A DNA stretch of 64,000 nucleotides from Nitrosomonas sp. Nm34 (GTDB lineage Bacteria > Pseudomonadota > Gammaproteobacteria > Burkholderiales > Nitrosomonadaceae), in assembly GCF_900113925.1 (NCBI RefSeq), contig NZ_FORD01000013.1, forward strand, positions 1-64,000, written 5' to 3'. The notes beneath the pieces are model-generated. The model did no database searches. It worked only from the letters and a program-made list of their open reading frames with translations, and was not told the DNA's origin. Positions 46,400 to 57,690 of this stretch are shown in pieces. The first letter of the stretch is position 1. Each line of letters starts with the position of its first letter. Made by a program: the position numbers and the translations under genes.

Positions 46400-46503
46400 T
46401 CCCATTCCACATCGAAAAATAACGCGAAGGCGCGAGCTACAGACAGGATCACTCATGCGGCAAGGTGAAGCCGACAAAGTCATTTTTACTTTAGATATAG
46501 TGT
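46400..46503 (-). repeat. MITE family 1 copy, diverged
   Basis: It begins TTCCCATTCCACATCGAAAA, contains CGCGAAGGCGCGAGCTACAG and CGGCAAGGTGAAGCCGACAA, and ends in a diverged TTTACTTTAGATATAG. It lies about 85 bp upstream of the sensor kinase start. Confidence 0.75.
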
Positions 46504-46588
46504 AGGGTATTGTGATGGATGGATATTCTTCATTTTTGAGAGTGAATGATTTGCTTATCTGAATGTCGGATTGATAAAAAAAGTGCTT

Positions 46589-49168
46589 ATGAAATCAGAT
46601 AGAAGTCGCTACAGGTTTATAAAGTATTTCCTGATTATATGCATCCCCCTTCTTCTATCACTTACAATTGTATTGTCGCTTCTGTTCGATGCTTACGATG
46701 ATGCAAATAATGCAATTATTGAGGCAAACGAGCGACTGTCTGTACAACTGGGCGAGAAGGCCATCGATTATTCATTCGGTGTATTACGGGGTGATGCTCT
46801 TTATCTTGCAGAGCTCTCTTCATTGCGGCAATGGCTGGATACGGGTGACTCCGCAGCCTATTCACGCCTGACCGAAGATTTGATGGCTTTTTTGCAATCT
46901 CGCCAACTCTATGGAAAGGTTCGTTTCATCGATAAGCAAGGTCAGGAAATAACACGTATCTATAATTATGAAGGTAAGCCAACAATAACACCGCAAGAGC
47001 AGCTACAAAACCAATTTGAACTCGACTTTGTGCAGAAAACGCTTGCCCTGAGTGCAAAGACCATTTATATATCGCCGTTTGAACCCACTATCGAGCGTGG
47101 CGTTATTGCACAACCCATCAAACCAACGGTACGATTCAGTGCCCCCGTTTTTGATAATAACAACGAACTACGCGGCCTCATCGTCCTTAACTATAAAGGG
47201 GAGAGATTAATGAGACGCCTGCGAGCCATTTCTGATATTTCCGTAGGCGAGCTGGGATTAGTTAACGACCAGGGAAGATGGTTACTAGAACCTCATCCGG
47301 CAGGGGAACTCGGCTTTATGTTCCGAAGTCAAGGAACAGAAAACCTTGAGAAAAAATTTGGTGAAGAGATATGGTCGTTTATTTCGCGTGATTCACCCAT
47401 CGGCCAATGGATGCATGAAAAGGGACTTTTTACTTACGTTAAGGTAAATTTGTCAAAAATACAAAGCCCTACGTCAGATTTGAATATCGAAAATGGCGAA
47501 ACATGGATTTTAGTTTCTTACGTCCCCCCAAAAATCGTTGCTGCGAGTGTTGCTGAATATGGTCGTAATCTGGCTTTGGTAGGCGCGCTGCTGACGATAT
47601 TACTTGTGCTGTTAAGTGGAATAGTCGCCCATTATGCACTACAACGTCGGCGGGCGGAGAGCCGTGTGCAAAGAAGCGAACTCCAGTTTCGTAGATTACT
47701 CGAATCCGCACCCGAGGCTATCCTTCTGGTGGATCAGGCTGGACAGATTGCTTTAATGAATTCGCAGACCGAGAAGTGGTTTGGCTATAACCGTAATGAG
47801 TTAATGGGTCAATCAGCGCTACAACTTATACCAGAACGGTTTCATCAAGCGCATCCGCTTCTCCAGCATCAATTTATCGCTGATGCAGGAACTCAGGCAG
47901 TTAGCAGTGGGATGGAACTTTATGGCAGGCGCAAGGATGGCAGTGAATTTCCGATTGAAATCAGTTTAAATCCCCTTGAGACAGAGCAAGGTACCTTGAT
48001 TACCAGTATTATTCGTGATATTTCCGCTCGTAAGGAAGCAGAAATAGCCAGGCAACGGGTGCAGGAACGTTATCGTGAGCTACTGAATAATCTGCCTGTG
48101 GGCGTTTTCCGCAGTCTGCCTGATGCAAAAGGAAGCTTCCTCGAAATAAACCCTACCATGGTTAATCTGTTCGAGGCTGAATCCTCCGAGCAGCTGCTCG
48201 CCCACTCTTTTGGTGAATTTTATTGTGATCTTGCTGAACGTAAGGCACTAATGGGTAAAGTTTTACTCCAAGGGTATGTTTATGGAGAAGAGGTGCGCTT
48301 GAAAACACTAAAAGGTCGGGAATTCTATGCTGGATTGACGGCAGTGATGAAAAAGGATGAAAGTATTGGTATCTATTTTGATGGCATTGTAGAAGATATC
48401 AGTGTACGCAAGGAGAGTGAGTGGCAGATTAAGCTGCTGAATGAGAATCTTCGGTTGCGCACCAACGAGTTGGAAGCGATCAATCACGAACTGGAAGCAT
48501 TCAGTTATTCTGTTTCCCATGATTTACGAGCCCCTTTACGCGCATTGGATGGTTTCAGTCGCACTTTGCTCGATGAGTATGCTGATCGGCTCGATCAACG
48601 CGGGCGTGACCGACTTAAGCGAATACGGCTGGCTGCGCAGCGCATGGCTGAGCTCATTGATAGTTTGCTCAAATTATCACGCGTCACTCGTACCGAGCTT
48701 AAGTGGGAGGTGGTCAATTTGACGTCGCTTGCAAATGAAATACTAGCTACGCTGCAACAGATGGAACCTGATCGAAAAGTACGATATACGGTACAATCCG
48801 GTTTGATTGTCCGTGGTGATGCGCAATTACTGCACATCATGTTGGATAATCTGCTGAGTAATGCTTGGAAATTTACCGTTCACAACCCACAGGCTTTGAT
48901 TGAAGTTGGGTGCAACATAACCAAAGGGAGGATCATTTATTTTGTCCGAGACAATGGTGCTGGTTTCGATATGACCTATGCTGATAAATTATTTGGTGTT
49001 TTTCAACGGTTGCATGATCCGCACGAATTCCCGGGTACCGGTATCGGACTTGCCACTGTGCAACGCGTAATTCATAAGCATGGTGGAGATATTTGGGCGG
49101 AAAGTACTATTGATCAAGGATCGACTTTTTATTTCACATTAAATGAGAAGGAAATATATGAACACTGA
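46589..49168 (+). CDS. membrane sensor histidine kinase, periplasmic sensor plus two PAS domains
   Basis: This 859-aa kinase has a membrane helix at about 14-36, a periplasmic Cache-like sensor region to about 320, and a second helix (LALVGALLTILLVLLSGIV). PAS 1 follows (RLLESAPEAILLVDQAGQIA), PAS 2 (LLNNLPVGVFRSLPD), HisKA with the phospho-His in YSVSHDLRAPLRALDGF (about residue 643), and an HATPase (DNLLSNAWKFT, VRDNGAGFD, GTGIGL). The HisKA type is that of bacteriophytochrome-like kinases, which pair with small Rcp1 receivers; the next gene is one. An in-frame TTG at 46571 is an alternative start. Confidence 0.9.
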   Translation: MKSDRSRYRFIKYFLIICIPLLLSLTIVLSLLFDAYDDANNAIIEANERLSVQLGEKAIDYSFGVLRGDALYLAELSSLRQWLDTGDSAAYSRLTEDLMAFLQSRQLYGKVRFIDKQGQEITRIYNYEGKPTITPQEQLQNQFELDFVQKTLALSAKTIYISPFEPTIERGVIAQPIKPTVRFSAPVFDNNNELRGLIVLNYKGERLMRRLRAISDISVGELGLVNDQGRWLLEPHPAGELGFMFRSQGTENLEKKFGEEIWSFISRDSPIGQWMHEKGLFTYVKVNLSKIQSPTSDLNIENGETWILVSYVPPKIVAASVAEYGRNLALVGALLTILLVLLSGIVAHYALQRRRAESRVQRSELQFRRLLESAPEAILLVDQAGQIALMNSQTEKWFGYNRNELMGQSALQLIPERFHQAHPLLQHQFIADAGTQAVSSGMELYGRRKDGSEFPIEISLNPLETEQGTLITSIIRDISARKEAEIARQRVQERYRELLNNLPVGVFRSLPDAKGSFLEINPTMVNLFEAESSEQLLAHSFGEFYCDLAERKALMGKVLLQGYVYGEEVRLKTLKGREFYAGLTAVMKKDESIGIYFDGIVEDISVRKESEWQIKLLNENLRLRTNELEAINHELEAFSYSVSHDLRAPLRALDGFSRTLLDEYADRLDQRGRDRLKRIRLAAQRMAELIDSLLKLSRVTRTELKWEVVNLTSLANEILATLQQMEPDRKVRYTVQSGLIVRGDAQLLHIMLDNLLSNAWKFTVHNPQALIEVGCNITKGRIIYFVRDNGAGFDMTYADKLFGVFQRLHDPHEFPGTGIGLATVQRVIHKHGGDIWAESTIDQGSTFYFTLNEKEIYEH

Positions 49169-49598
49169 AGTAATAATGCTGGTAGAGGACAATCAAGACG
49201 ATGCCACACTCACGATCGATGCACTGCAAGCTAACCATATCCGTAATAAGATATTTTTAGCAAAAAACGGTGTGGAGGCGCTTGATTACCTGTTTGGGCA
49301 AGGAATGTATGAAGGACGGAAGCTGACCCAACTACCGGTACTTATGCTACTCGATCTTAAACTACCGAAGGTAGATGGATTAGAAGTATTACGTCGCGTT
49401 CGTGCTGATGAACACGCACGTCTGATACCGATTGTGATCTTGACTTCCTCCAATGAGGATGAAGATCGGCTCAAAGCGTATTCCCTGGGGACCAATAGTT
49501 ATGTACGCAAACCAGTGGATTACGATGATTTTCTCAGGGTAGCCGGGCAGCTTGGGCAATATTGGTTGTCAGTGAATGAACCACCCTATAAACTCTAG
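49158..49598 (+). CDS. Rcp1-type single-domain response regulator
   Basis: This 146-aa stand-alone receiver starts MNTEVIMLVEDNQDDATL. The acidic pair is in VEDNQDD, the phosphoacceptor Asp in LMLLDLKLPKVDGLEVL, the Thr in VILTSSNED and Lys in YVRKPVDYDDF. There is no output domain. The start overlaps the kinase stop by 11 bases and AAGGAA precedes it, indicating translational coupling. It likely relays phosphate from the kinase. Confidence 0.92.
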   Translation: MNTEVIMLVEDNQDDATLTIDALQANHIRNKIFLAKNGVEALDYLFGQGMYEGRKLTQLPVLMLLDLKLPKVDGLEVLRRVRADEHARLIPIVILTSSNEDEDRLKAYSLGTNSYVRKPVDYDDFLRVAGQLGQYWLSVNEPPYKL

Positions 49599-49629
49599 CT
49601 GTGTACAGAGTACAGAAGAGGAGCCAGGT

Positions 49630-52095
49630 ATGTCAACTACCCGGAAACAACATCTGCAATTGCCATTCTTGCGCTTCTTGTTTATAGAGGATGCAGAAGA
49701 TGATGCTTTGTTGCTAATTGATTATTTTGAGTCACAAGGGTTCAAGTTTGATTGGCAACGGGTAGACACTGAAAAAGGTGTAATCGCAGAATTACAGAAG
49801 CCGTGGGATATTATCTTTTCGGATTATTCCATGCCTGGGTTTAGTGGTATTCGGGCGCTGGAAATCGTTCGTCAGCAAGATGCTGATATTCCTTTTATTT
49901 TCATTTCAGGTGCGATCGGTGAAGATGTGGCAGTAGAAGCCATGAAACTGGGCGCTCAAGATTATGTCATGAAGGGAAATCTCAACCGTTTACTCCCTGC
50001 TGTCAATCGCGAGCTGCAAGAAACTCAGAAACGCCGGGAGCATCGTCAATTCAATCAGTTACTGCGTAAATTGTCGCTGGCAGTCAATCAAGCAACTGAC
50101 AGTATTTTTATCACCGACCCCGCAGGTCGTATCGAATATGTTAACCCAGCCTTTGAGAAGCAAACAGGTTATAGCGCTGAAGAAGTTAAAGGAAAAACAC
50201 CTGCGTTTCTTTACTCGGGTCTCCATGGCGACAATTTTTATTTGCAACTATGGCAAACTATCTCGAGTGGTCAGGTTTATCAAGCCACCTTTGTTAACCG
50301 ACATAAAAATGGGGAGTTATTTTACGAGGAACAAGTTATCACCCCTTTGAAAGATGAACAAGGCCATATCACTCACTTTGTTTCTACTGGAAGAGATATC
50401 ACTTCTCGTATTAAAGTAGAAGAAGAGCGCACGCGGTTAACTGCCATATTAAATGCCACCCCCGATTTGGTCGCTATTTTTGAGCCGGAGGGTCATTTAC
50501 GCTATCTAAATGAATCAGGGCGTCGATTGCTGGAGCTGAGTGTGGAAAAAGATATCAGCCGGTATACCATCCAGGAATTATTTGCTACGGATAAGAACCA
50601 GCAACCATTTGCTGAGATTCTTGCGATAGCTCGGCAGCAGGGTAGCTGGAGTGGCGAAACGCTATTACAGATTCCCGGGAAAAAAAAGCTACCGGTTTCA
50701 CAGGTAGTGCTTGCCCATAAGGAGAGCGATGATACTATTGAATATTTATCAACGACTGCACGCGATATCTCGGAACGGAAGCGCTTCGAGGCCGAACTGC
50801 AGCATCAGGCTACTCACGATCGTTTAACCAGTTTACCAAACCGTTTTTTATTGCTTGAACATTTTGCCTCAGCATTAAAGAATGCTCAACGACACAATTA
50901 TAATATTGCCGTACTATTTATCGATCTTGATAACTTCAAACGAATCAATGATAGCCTCGGTCATACAGCAGGGGATATCTTGCTTGAACAGATCGCGCAG
51001 CGCCTGCAAAGCTGTATGCGGTCAAATGATACCGTTGCGCGTCATGGGGGCGATGAATTCACCATTGTCATCAATGAGCTAAAGGATCCTGAAAATATAC
51101 TGGATGTGTTAAACAAGCTATATAATGCTTTCAAACATCCAGTGATTATTCATAACCACGATGTCTATGTCACGTTCAGTATTGGCATTGCCCTTTATCC
51201 ACATGACGGTGACCGCATAGAAGACTTGTTGAGGCATGCTGATACTGCTATGTACCGCGCAAAATCGATGGGACCTAATCAATACTGTTTCTATGCATCG
51301 GATATGAATATCCGTGGTCACGAGCTGCTAGCTTTGGAGGCAGATCTGCGACGTGCTTTGGCACAAAATGAATTTGTGCTGCATTATCAGCCGCAAATTG
51401 ATCTTCGGAATAACCGCGTGATTGGAACCGAAGGATTGATTCGATGGCACCATCCTGTGCGTGGGCTCGTGCCTCCTGCTGATTTTATCCCTCTTTTGGA
51501 AAGGTCAGGGATGATCATTTCAGTGGGTGAATGGGTCTTGCGCCAAGCTTGTAAAGCGCATCGCGATTGGCGAGCAGCGGGGTTCAACGACATCCGTGTT
51601 TCTGTTAATGTTTCTGCTACTCAATTTAATGATATCGATTTGCTTGATAAGATACGGTATGCATTACGCGATGAAGAGATGCCCAAGCATGTGCTTGAAC
51701 TGGAAATTACCGAAAATATCTTGATGCGTGATCCAGCTGGCGCGGCCGAAGTACTGGAGTCAATCAATGCATTGGGTGTACGGATCGCTGTGGATGATTT
51801 TGGAACAGGTTACTCTTCACTGGCTTATTTGAAACGTTTCCCACTGGATGCATTGAAAATTGATCAGACTTTTATGACTGACTTAACTGATCATTCGGGT
51901 GATGCAGCGATCGTTGAGGCGAGTATTTCTCTTGCGCATAAGCTTGATATGGAAGTAACAGCAGAAGGTGTAGAAACGAGTGGCCAACTTGAATTCCTAC
52001 GCACACACGATTGTGATCTGGTGCAAGGGTATTATTTTTGTCGACCTTTGCCCATGCCTGAACTTGCCAATGTATTACATGAAAAAACAAAGTGA
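49630..52095 (+). CDS. REC-PAS-PAS-GGDEF-EAL cyclic-di-GMP protein
   Basis: This 821-aa soluble protein has a receiver (FLFIEDAEDDALLL, phosphoacceptor in IIFSDYSMPGFSG). PAS 1 follows (ATDSIFITDPAGRIEYVNPA), PAS 2 (ILNATPDLVAIFEPEGHLRY), a GGDEF domain with intact HGGDEF (about residue 473) and an EAL domain. EAL motifs are EGLIRWHHP (EGL variant), DDFGTGYSSLAYLKRFPLD and TAEGVET, so both cyclase and phosphodiesterase look possible. AGGAG six bases before ATG 49630 supports that start over 49576. It ends the three-gene signalling operon. Confidence 0.92.
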   Translation: MSTTRKQHLQLPFLRFLFIEDAEDDALLLIDYFESQGFKFDWQRVDTEKGVIAELQKPWDIIFSDYSMPGFSGIRALEIVRQQDADIPFIFISGAIGEDVAVEAMKLGAQDYVMKGNLNRLLPAVNRELQETQKRREHRQFNQLLRKLSLAVNQATDSIFITDPAGRIEYVNPAFEKQTGYSAEEVKGKTPAFLYSGLHGDNFYLQLWQTISSGQVYQATFVNRHKNGELFYEEQVITPLKDEQGHITHFVSTGRDITSRIKVEEERTRLTAILNATPDLVAIFEPEGHLRYLNESGRRLLELSVEKDISRYTIQELFATDKNQQPFAEILAIARQQGSWSGETLLQIPGKKKLPVSQVVLAHKESDDTIEYLSTTARDISERKRFEAELQHQATHDRLTSLPNRFLLLEHFASALKNAQRHNYNIAVLFIDLDNFKRINDSLGHTAGDILLEQIAQRLQSCMRSNDTVARHGGDEFTIVINELKDPENILDVLNKLYNAFKHPVIIHNHDVYVTFSIGIALYPHDGDRIEDLLRHADTAMYRAKSMGPNQYCFYASDMNIRGHELLALEADLRRALAQNEFVLHYQPQIDLRNNRVIGTEGLIRWHHPVRGLVPPADFIPLLERSGMIISVGEWVLRQACKAHRDWRAAGFNDIRVSVNVSATQFNDIDLLDKIRYALRDEEMPKHVLELEITENILMRDPAGAAEVLESINALGVRIAVDDFGTGYSSLAYLKRFPLDALKIDQTFMTDLTDHSGDAAIVEASISLAHKLDMEVTAEGVETSGQLEFLRTHDCDLVQGYYFCRPLPMPELANVLHEKTK

Positions 52096-52158
52096 GTTGG
52101 TGATGCTTTCGTAAGGAGAGATAAGCTCTGGTATCTTTGAAGGACTGACTTAACAATC

Positions 52159-52264
52159 TAATTCCATTTCCCAATCAAACACGACGCGAAGGCGAACCGC
52201 AGGCTGTATCAGTCGTAGGGCAAGGTGAAGCCGACAAAGCCAGTTTTGATTGGGAAATGGAATA
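52159..52264 (-). repeat. MITE family 1, best-preserved copy
   Basis: A 106-bp element with perfect 19-bp inverted ends (ATTCCATTTCCCAATCAAA and its complement). The interior runs CGACGCGAAGGCGAACCGCA to GGCAAGGTGAAGCCGACAAA. TA occurs at both flanks. It lies about 143 bp upstream of atpD, so it is inside or near the ATPase promoter region. Confidence 0.9.
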
Positions 52265-52362
52265 AACCATAATTTTCCGTAGTTCATTTAATTTCTTTCA
52301 GACTAGACGATTATTGCTGACGGATCTAATATATAAGTCGCTAGTCTTCAATTCAGCAATAA

Positions 52363-53799
<1,437 letters not shown>

Positions 53800-53803
53800 A
53801 AAT

Positions 53804-54214
53804 ATGAAGACTTTCAATTTGCATGTCCAGAGTGCGACGCAATATATATACGCTGACAACGTGATCAGCTTTATAGGAGAGGATAGTACTGGCAGTTTTG
53901 GCATTCTTGCGAATCATGAACGTATGATGACGGCAATGGACTACGGGTTGGCGCGCTACCAACTACAAGATGGCGGCTGGATTTTTCTTGCGCTACCTGG
54001 TGGCATCCTTTATTTCGCCAAAAATCATCTCTATCTCAGTACACGCCACTTCCTGCAAGATGAAGATTATCAGCGCATTAGTAAGGGCTTGCTGGAGCAG
54101 TTACTCAAAGAAGAGGAAGCATTACGAGAGCTAAAAGATAGCCTCGCTCATCTGGAGCAGGAGATGTTCCGGCGTTTATGGCAAATTGGGCAGCTTGGTA
54201 GCCAAACGGTCTGA
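53804..54214 (+). CDS. atpC: N-type ATPase epsilon subunit
   Basis: This 136-aa protein has the epsilon beta-sandwich (MKTFNLHVQSATQYIY, FGILANHERMMTAMDYG) and two C-terminal helices. It starts four bases after the atpD stop; an upstream in-frame ATG at 53741 lies inside atpD. It couples F1 rotation to the c-ring. Confidence 0.9.
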   Translation: MKTFNLHVQSATQYIYADNVISFIGEDSTGSFGILANHERMMTAMDYGLARYQLQDGGWIFLALPGGILYFAKNHLYLSTRHFLQDEDYQRISKGLLEQLLKEEEALRELKDSLAHLEQEMFRRLWQIGQLGSQTV

Positions 54215-54223
54215 AAATAAATT

Positions 54224-54496
54224 ATGAACAACGAACAGTTACGTAAATCAGTGGAGCGCCAAGTGAAACGGATGCAACGTGCACAGCAGGACCGTCCTAC
54301 TCTGCTTGCTCAATCCATATTTTTGGGAACACTTTCCTTATTATTCATACTGCCCATCCTCGTTGGTGTCTATCTTGGTAACTGGTTGGATGATAGGGCG
54401 CAAGGCTATTCTGTTCATTGGACCATAGGACTCCTTATTTTGGGGATTATAGTGGGTATGGTTAACGTTTATTTATATGTGCGGAAGCACGACTGA
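54224..54496 (+). CDS. atpQ: N-type ATPase accessory membrane protein (AtpI-like, AtpQ)
   Basis: This 90-aa protein has two transmembrane helices and the ATPase gene 1 signature (LPILVGVYLGNWLDDR...GLLILGIIVGMVNVYLYV). In N-type operons two small membrane proteins, AtpQ and AtpR, usually lie here; this is AtpQ by sequence. The stop overlaps the atpB start (TGATG), leaving no room for AtpR. The role is probably Mg2+ supply or ring assembly, as suggested for AtpI. Confidence 0.85.
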   Translation: MNNEQLRKSVERQVKRMQRAQQDRPTLLAQSIFLGTLSLLFILPILVGVYLGNWLDDRAQGYSVHWTIGLLILGIIVGMVNVYLYVRKHD

Positions 54497-55167
54497 TGGA
54501 AGAAGCTGCTGTCGTATTTTATGCTGGGCCTTTTGCGATTACCTCCATTGTGGTGACTACCTGGGGTATTATGTTATTGTTGGGTGTATTCTGCTGGCTT
54601 GCCACACGCAGGTTGTCACTCGATCCTGGACCCGTACAGACCATGCTGGAGGGAATCATTTTGTTAATTGAGGAAAGCATCGAAGCCGTATCCCCGGGCT
54701 ATGCGCAGCAAATGCTGCCATTTATCGGAACGTTATGGATTTATATCGTCATTGCCAATCTTGTCGGCATTGTTCCCGAGCTCCACGCTCCCACTGGCAA
54801 TTTATCGGTAACCGCAGGTCTAGCGATATTGGTTTTCTTGTCAGTCCATTGGTTTGGGGTACGTAATGAGGGAATACGTTATTTAAAGCACTATCTCAGC
54901 CCTTCTCCCATCTTATTACCATTTCACTTGATCAGTGAGGTCACGCGCACAGTTGCACTAGCAGTACGTTTATTTGGCAACATTATGAGCCTCGAACTGG
55001 TGGCATTGCTGGTTCTATTAGTGGCTGGCCTGCTGGTGCCGGTACCGCTGTTAATGCTGCATATTGTTGAAGCATTGGTTCAGGCCTACATTTTCGGTAT
55101 GTTAGCCCTGATTTATGTTGCTGGCGCCATGCAATCTCAACAAAATGAAAAAGGAGATAGCTTGTGA
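54496..55167 (+). CDS. atpB: N-type ATPase subunit a
   Basis: This 223-aa integral membrane stator subunit has about five to six helices. The essential Arg is in RTVALAVRLFGNIMS, with QAYIFGMLALIYVAGA in the last helix. It provides the half-channels for ion passage next to the c-ring. It overlaps atpQ by one base and atpE by four. Confidence 0.93.
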   Translation: MEEAAVVFYAGPFAITSIVVTTWGIMLLLGVFCWLATRRLSLDPGPVQTMLEGIILLIEESIEAVSPGYAQQMLPFIGTLWIYIVIANLVGIVPELHAPTGNLSVTAGLAILVFLSVHWFGVRNEGIRYLKHYLSPSPILLPFHLISEVTRTVALAVRLFGNIMSLELVALLVLLVAGLLVPVPLLMLHIVEALVQAYIFGMLALIYVAGAMQSQQNEKGDSL

Positions 55168-55433
55168 GTGATTTGTCCTGGTTTACGATATTTTCTACCA
55201 TTGGCGCAGCATTAGCGGTTGCGATTGGCATGATGTTCCCAGCGATAGCGATGGGGCGGGCAATCAGCCAGGCGCTGGATTCGCTTGCTCGTCAACCAGA
55301 AGCAGAAAAAGCTATTATGCGTACCCTTTTTATCGGTCTGGCGATGATTGAATCATTGGCTATTTATGTGCTGGTCATTGTGCTCATTATCCTGTTCCGT
55401 AACCCGCTGCTCGAATATCTCATTAACCGATGA
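55164..55433 (+). CDS. atpE: N-type ATPase subunit c, Na+-ligand residues only partly present
   Basis: This 89-aa hairpin proteolipid has loop ARQPEAE and ion-binding Glu63 in MIESLAIYVLV. Compared with Ilyobacter-type Na+ rings, Glu, Ser (ES) and Tyr are kept. The helix-1 Gln is Met30 (in FPAIAMGRAI) and the Thr after ES is Leu65. That pattern favours protons rather than Na+. GTG starts at 55164 with AAAGGAGA upstream. Confidence 0.93.
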   Translation: MSDLSWFTIFSTIGAALAVAIGMMFPAIAMGRAISQALDSLARQPEAEKAIMRTLFIGLAMIESLAIYVLVIVLIILFRNPLLEYLINR

Positions 55434-55448
55434 GTGTCAGGTGAATGC

Positions 55449-56207
55449 GTGAATTTTGACTGGACAACCTTCATCCTTGAAATTATCAACTTTCTGGTGC
55501 TTGTCTGGATCTTAAAGCATTTTTTGTATCAACCTATCCTGGAGATTATTGGCAAACGTCGCGCGGGTATCGAAAAGACTCTGGCTGATGCGCAGCAGAT
55601 CAAAGTCGAGGCAGATAAGCTTAAGCAACAACATGAAAAATTTCTGGCTGAATGGGAACGGGAAAAAGAAGAGGCTGAAGCCCGCCTGATGGCGGAGCTG
55701 GCGGCAATGCGCGAAAATAAACTGGTTGAGCTGAATGCTCAAATCAATGAAGAAGCAGAACGGCACAAGGTGCTGGATGAGCGTGCCAAAAGTGAATTTG
55801 AACGCAGGATGGAAGCACAAGGTATTGCACAAGGCCTCTCATTTACGACTAAATTACTTTCTCGCCTTGCCTCACCTGAATTGGAGGCGAATCTTTATGT
55901 ATTGTTACTGGAAGATTTACACGCTCTGAGCAAAGAAAATAAGCACGTCATTACCGAAGCCACAGCAGTACCGGAGTTACAGATAAAAATCCAAAGTGCC
56001 TTTCCACTGGATGAAAAAAAACAAGCTGAATTAACACATCACTTATCTGATATCACTGGCAGACAGTTGCCAATCGAATTTCAGGTGAATCCTGCTTTGC
56101 TCGCAGGATTTCAGATAATGATAGGTCCCTGGATGCTGCATGCTAATTTACGTGATGAATTAAAATTTTTTAGTGGATCTTTGCAGCATGCGACAGCAGG
56201 AAGCTAG
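55449..56207 (+). CDS. atpF: N-type ATPase subunit b, long form
   Basis: This 252-aa protein has one N-terminal helix ([20 protein letters not shown]) followed by a long charged coiled coil. A C-terminal part to residue 250 probably replaces delta, since no atpH is present, as is typical of N-type operons. Start by GTG at 55449 (MNFDWTTF); GTG 55434 adds five residues. The end overlaps atpA. Confidence 0.88.
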   Translation: MNFDWTTFILEIINFLVLVWILKHFLYQPILEIIGKRRAGIEKTLADAQQIKVEADKLKQQHEKFLAEWEREKEEAEARLMAELAAMRENKLVELNAQINEEAERHKVLDERAKSEFERRMEAQGIAQGLSFTTKLLSRLASPELEANLYVLLLEDLHALSKENKHVITEATAVPELQIKIQSAFPLDEKKQAELTHHLSDITGRQLPIEFQVNPALLAGFQIMIGPWMLHANLRDELKFFSGSLQHATAGS

Positions 56208-57690
56208 TACTGACAATTCTTCGGGTGATTCTCTATTCACCCGGCAAGCTGAGTGGTTAACACGGTACCGGTATGGCCTTCGTTTATCCGAGCAAGGTAC
56301 GGTCGTTTCGGTGGGGGATGGGATTGCCTGGATTAATGGATTACCTTCTGCGCGTATGGAGGATGTGGTCCAGCTGGAAGATGGGAGCAGTGCCTTGGTG
56401 TTCCACCTTGGCCGTGATCGGGTGGGCGCTATCCTGCTGCGACAAACCAGCCAATTGACAGCGGGCACCTCTGTTTTTCTGACAGGAAGACGTTTGAGTA
56501 TTGGAGTAGGTCGTGCCCTACTGGGGCGCGTGATCGATCCGTTGGGTGTGCCGCTTGATGATATCGGTCCCATTCAATTCGATCACTATCGCCTGCTGGA
56601 TGTGCGCTCCCCCCCCATTATTGCCCGTGATTTTGTGGCACAGCCGCTGTATACCGGCAACAAAATGATCGATACCATGATTCCGGTGGGCAAAGGTCAA
56701 CGTCAATTGATCATCGGGGATAATGGCACGGGTAAAAGCTCGCTCGCCATAGATACGGTTATTAATCAGCGTGACAAGAATGTTTATTGTGTGTATGTCT
56801 TAATCGGCCAGAAGCGTTCCACTGTGGTGCATACCATCGAAATTCTGCAGCGTCATCAAGCATTGAGTCATACCGTGCTGGTGGTGGCAGAAGCAAATGC
56901 CATGCCTGGATTAAAATATCTGGCGCCCTTTGCCGGTTGCACGGTAGCAGAGGCCTGGATGGCAGAAGGTTATGATACGCTCGTGGTCTATGACGACCTA
57001 AGCACGCATGCCAGGAGCTATCGCGAACTTTCTTTGCTGTTGCGCAGACCGCCTGGCCGCGAGGCTTATCCCGGCGATATTTTCTTCTTGCATTCTCGCC
57101 TGTTGGAGCGTTCTACCCGTCTGTCATCCAAACAGGGAGGGGGCAGTATGACTGCTCTGCCGATTATAGAGACAGAACAGGGTGAAATCGCTTCCTATAT
57201 TCCCACTAATCTGATTTCCATTACCGATGGACAGGTTTATCTCGATCAAGCATTATTTGCCCGTGCTTTCCTGCCGGCCATCGACGTCAAGCGTTCGGTA
57301 TCACGTATTGGAGGGAATGCGCAGCATCCTAACATTAAAAAGGAAGCCGGACGAATGAAGCTGGATTATTTGCAGTTTCTTGAGCTCGAAGTATTTACAC
57401 GCTTTGGCTCGCGGCTCGAGCCCTCGATGGAGGCACGTATACGGCGTGGTCAGATATTACGAGAGATACTCAAGCAAGATCTGCTTACTCCGCTAGCGAT
57501 TGAATTCCAGATGAGTTGGCTGGTTGCTTATAACGAAGGAATGTTTGACCAGCTTGAGCTGGATCAGGTCAAACCATGCCTGCAATTTCTGCAGGAACAA
57601 ATCGCACGTACCAAGCTGAGTATTGAGGAAGGTCACGAGCAGTGGAAAATCCTGATTCATAAATGGCTGAGCAAAATAGGTATGGAATGA
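56188..57690 (+). CDS. atpA: N-type ATPase alpha subunit
   Basis: This 500-aa nucleotide-binding alpha subunit has the P-loop [35 protein letters not shown] and QRQL near the P-loop. The C-terminal helical domain is complete. ATG at 56188 lies inside the end of atpF; a GTG at 56173 is the alternative. It is followed by atpG with an ATGA overlap. Confidence 0.93.
   Translation: MRQQEASTDNSSGDSLFTRQAEWLTRYRYGLRLSEQGTVVSVGDGIAWINGLPSARMEDVVQLEDGSSALVFHLGRDRVGAILLRQTSQLTAGTSVFLTGRRLSIGVGRALLGRVIDPLGVPLDDIGPIQFDHYRLLDVRSPPIIARDFVAQPLYTGNKMIDTMIPVGKGQRQLIIGDNGTGKSSLAIDTVINQRDKNVYCVYVLIGQKRSTVVHTIEILQRHQALSHTVLVVAEANAMPGLKYLAPFAGCTVAEAWMAEGYDTLVVYDDLSTHARSYRELSLLLRRPPGREAYPGDIFFLHSRLLERSTRLSSKQGGGSMTALPIIETEQGEIASYIPTNLISITDGQVYLDQALFARAFLPAIDVKRSVSRIGGNAQHPNIKKEAGRMKLDYLQFLELEVFTRFGSRLEPSMEARIRRGQILREILKQDLLTPLAIEFQMSWLVAYNEGMFDQLELDQVKPCLQFLQEQIARTKLSIEEGHEQWKILIHKWLSKIGME

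Noticed and set aside
16418-52264. CRISPR array or REP/BIME clusters
   Set aside because: The repeats are single, dispersed, about 105 bp with inverted ends and no regular spacers, which fits MITEs.
54224-54496. Calling the small membrane gene atpR
   Set aside because: It has two helices with the LPILVGVYLGNWLDD signature of AtpI/AtpQ, not the three-helix AtpR pattern.
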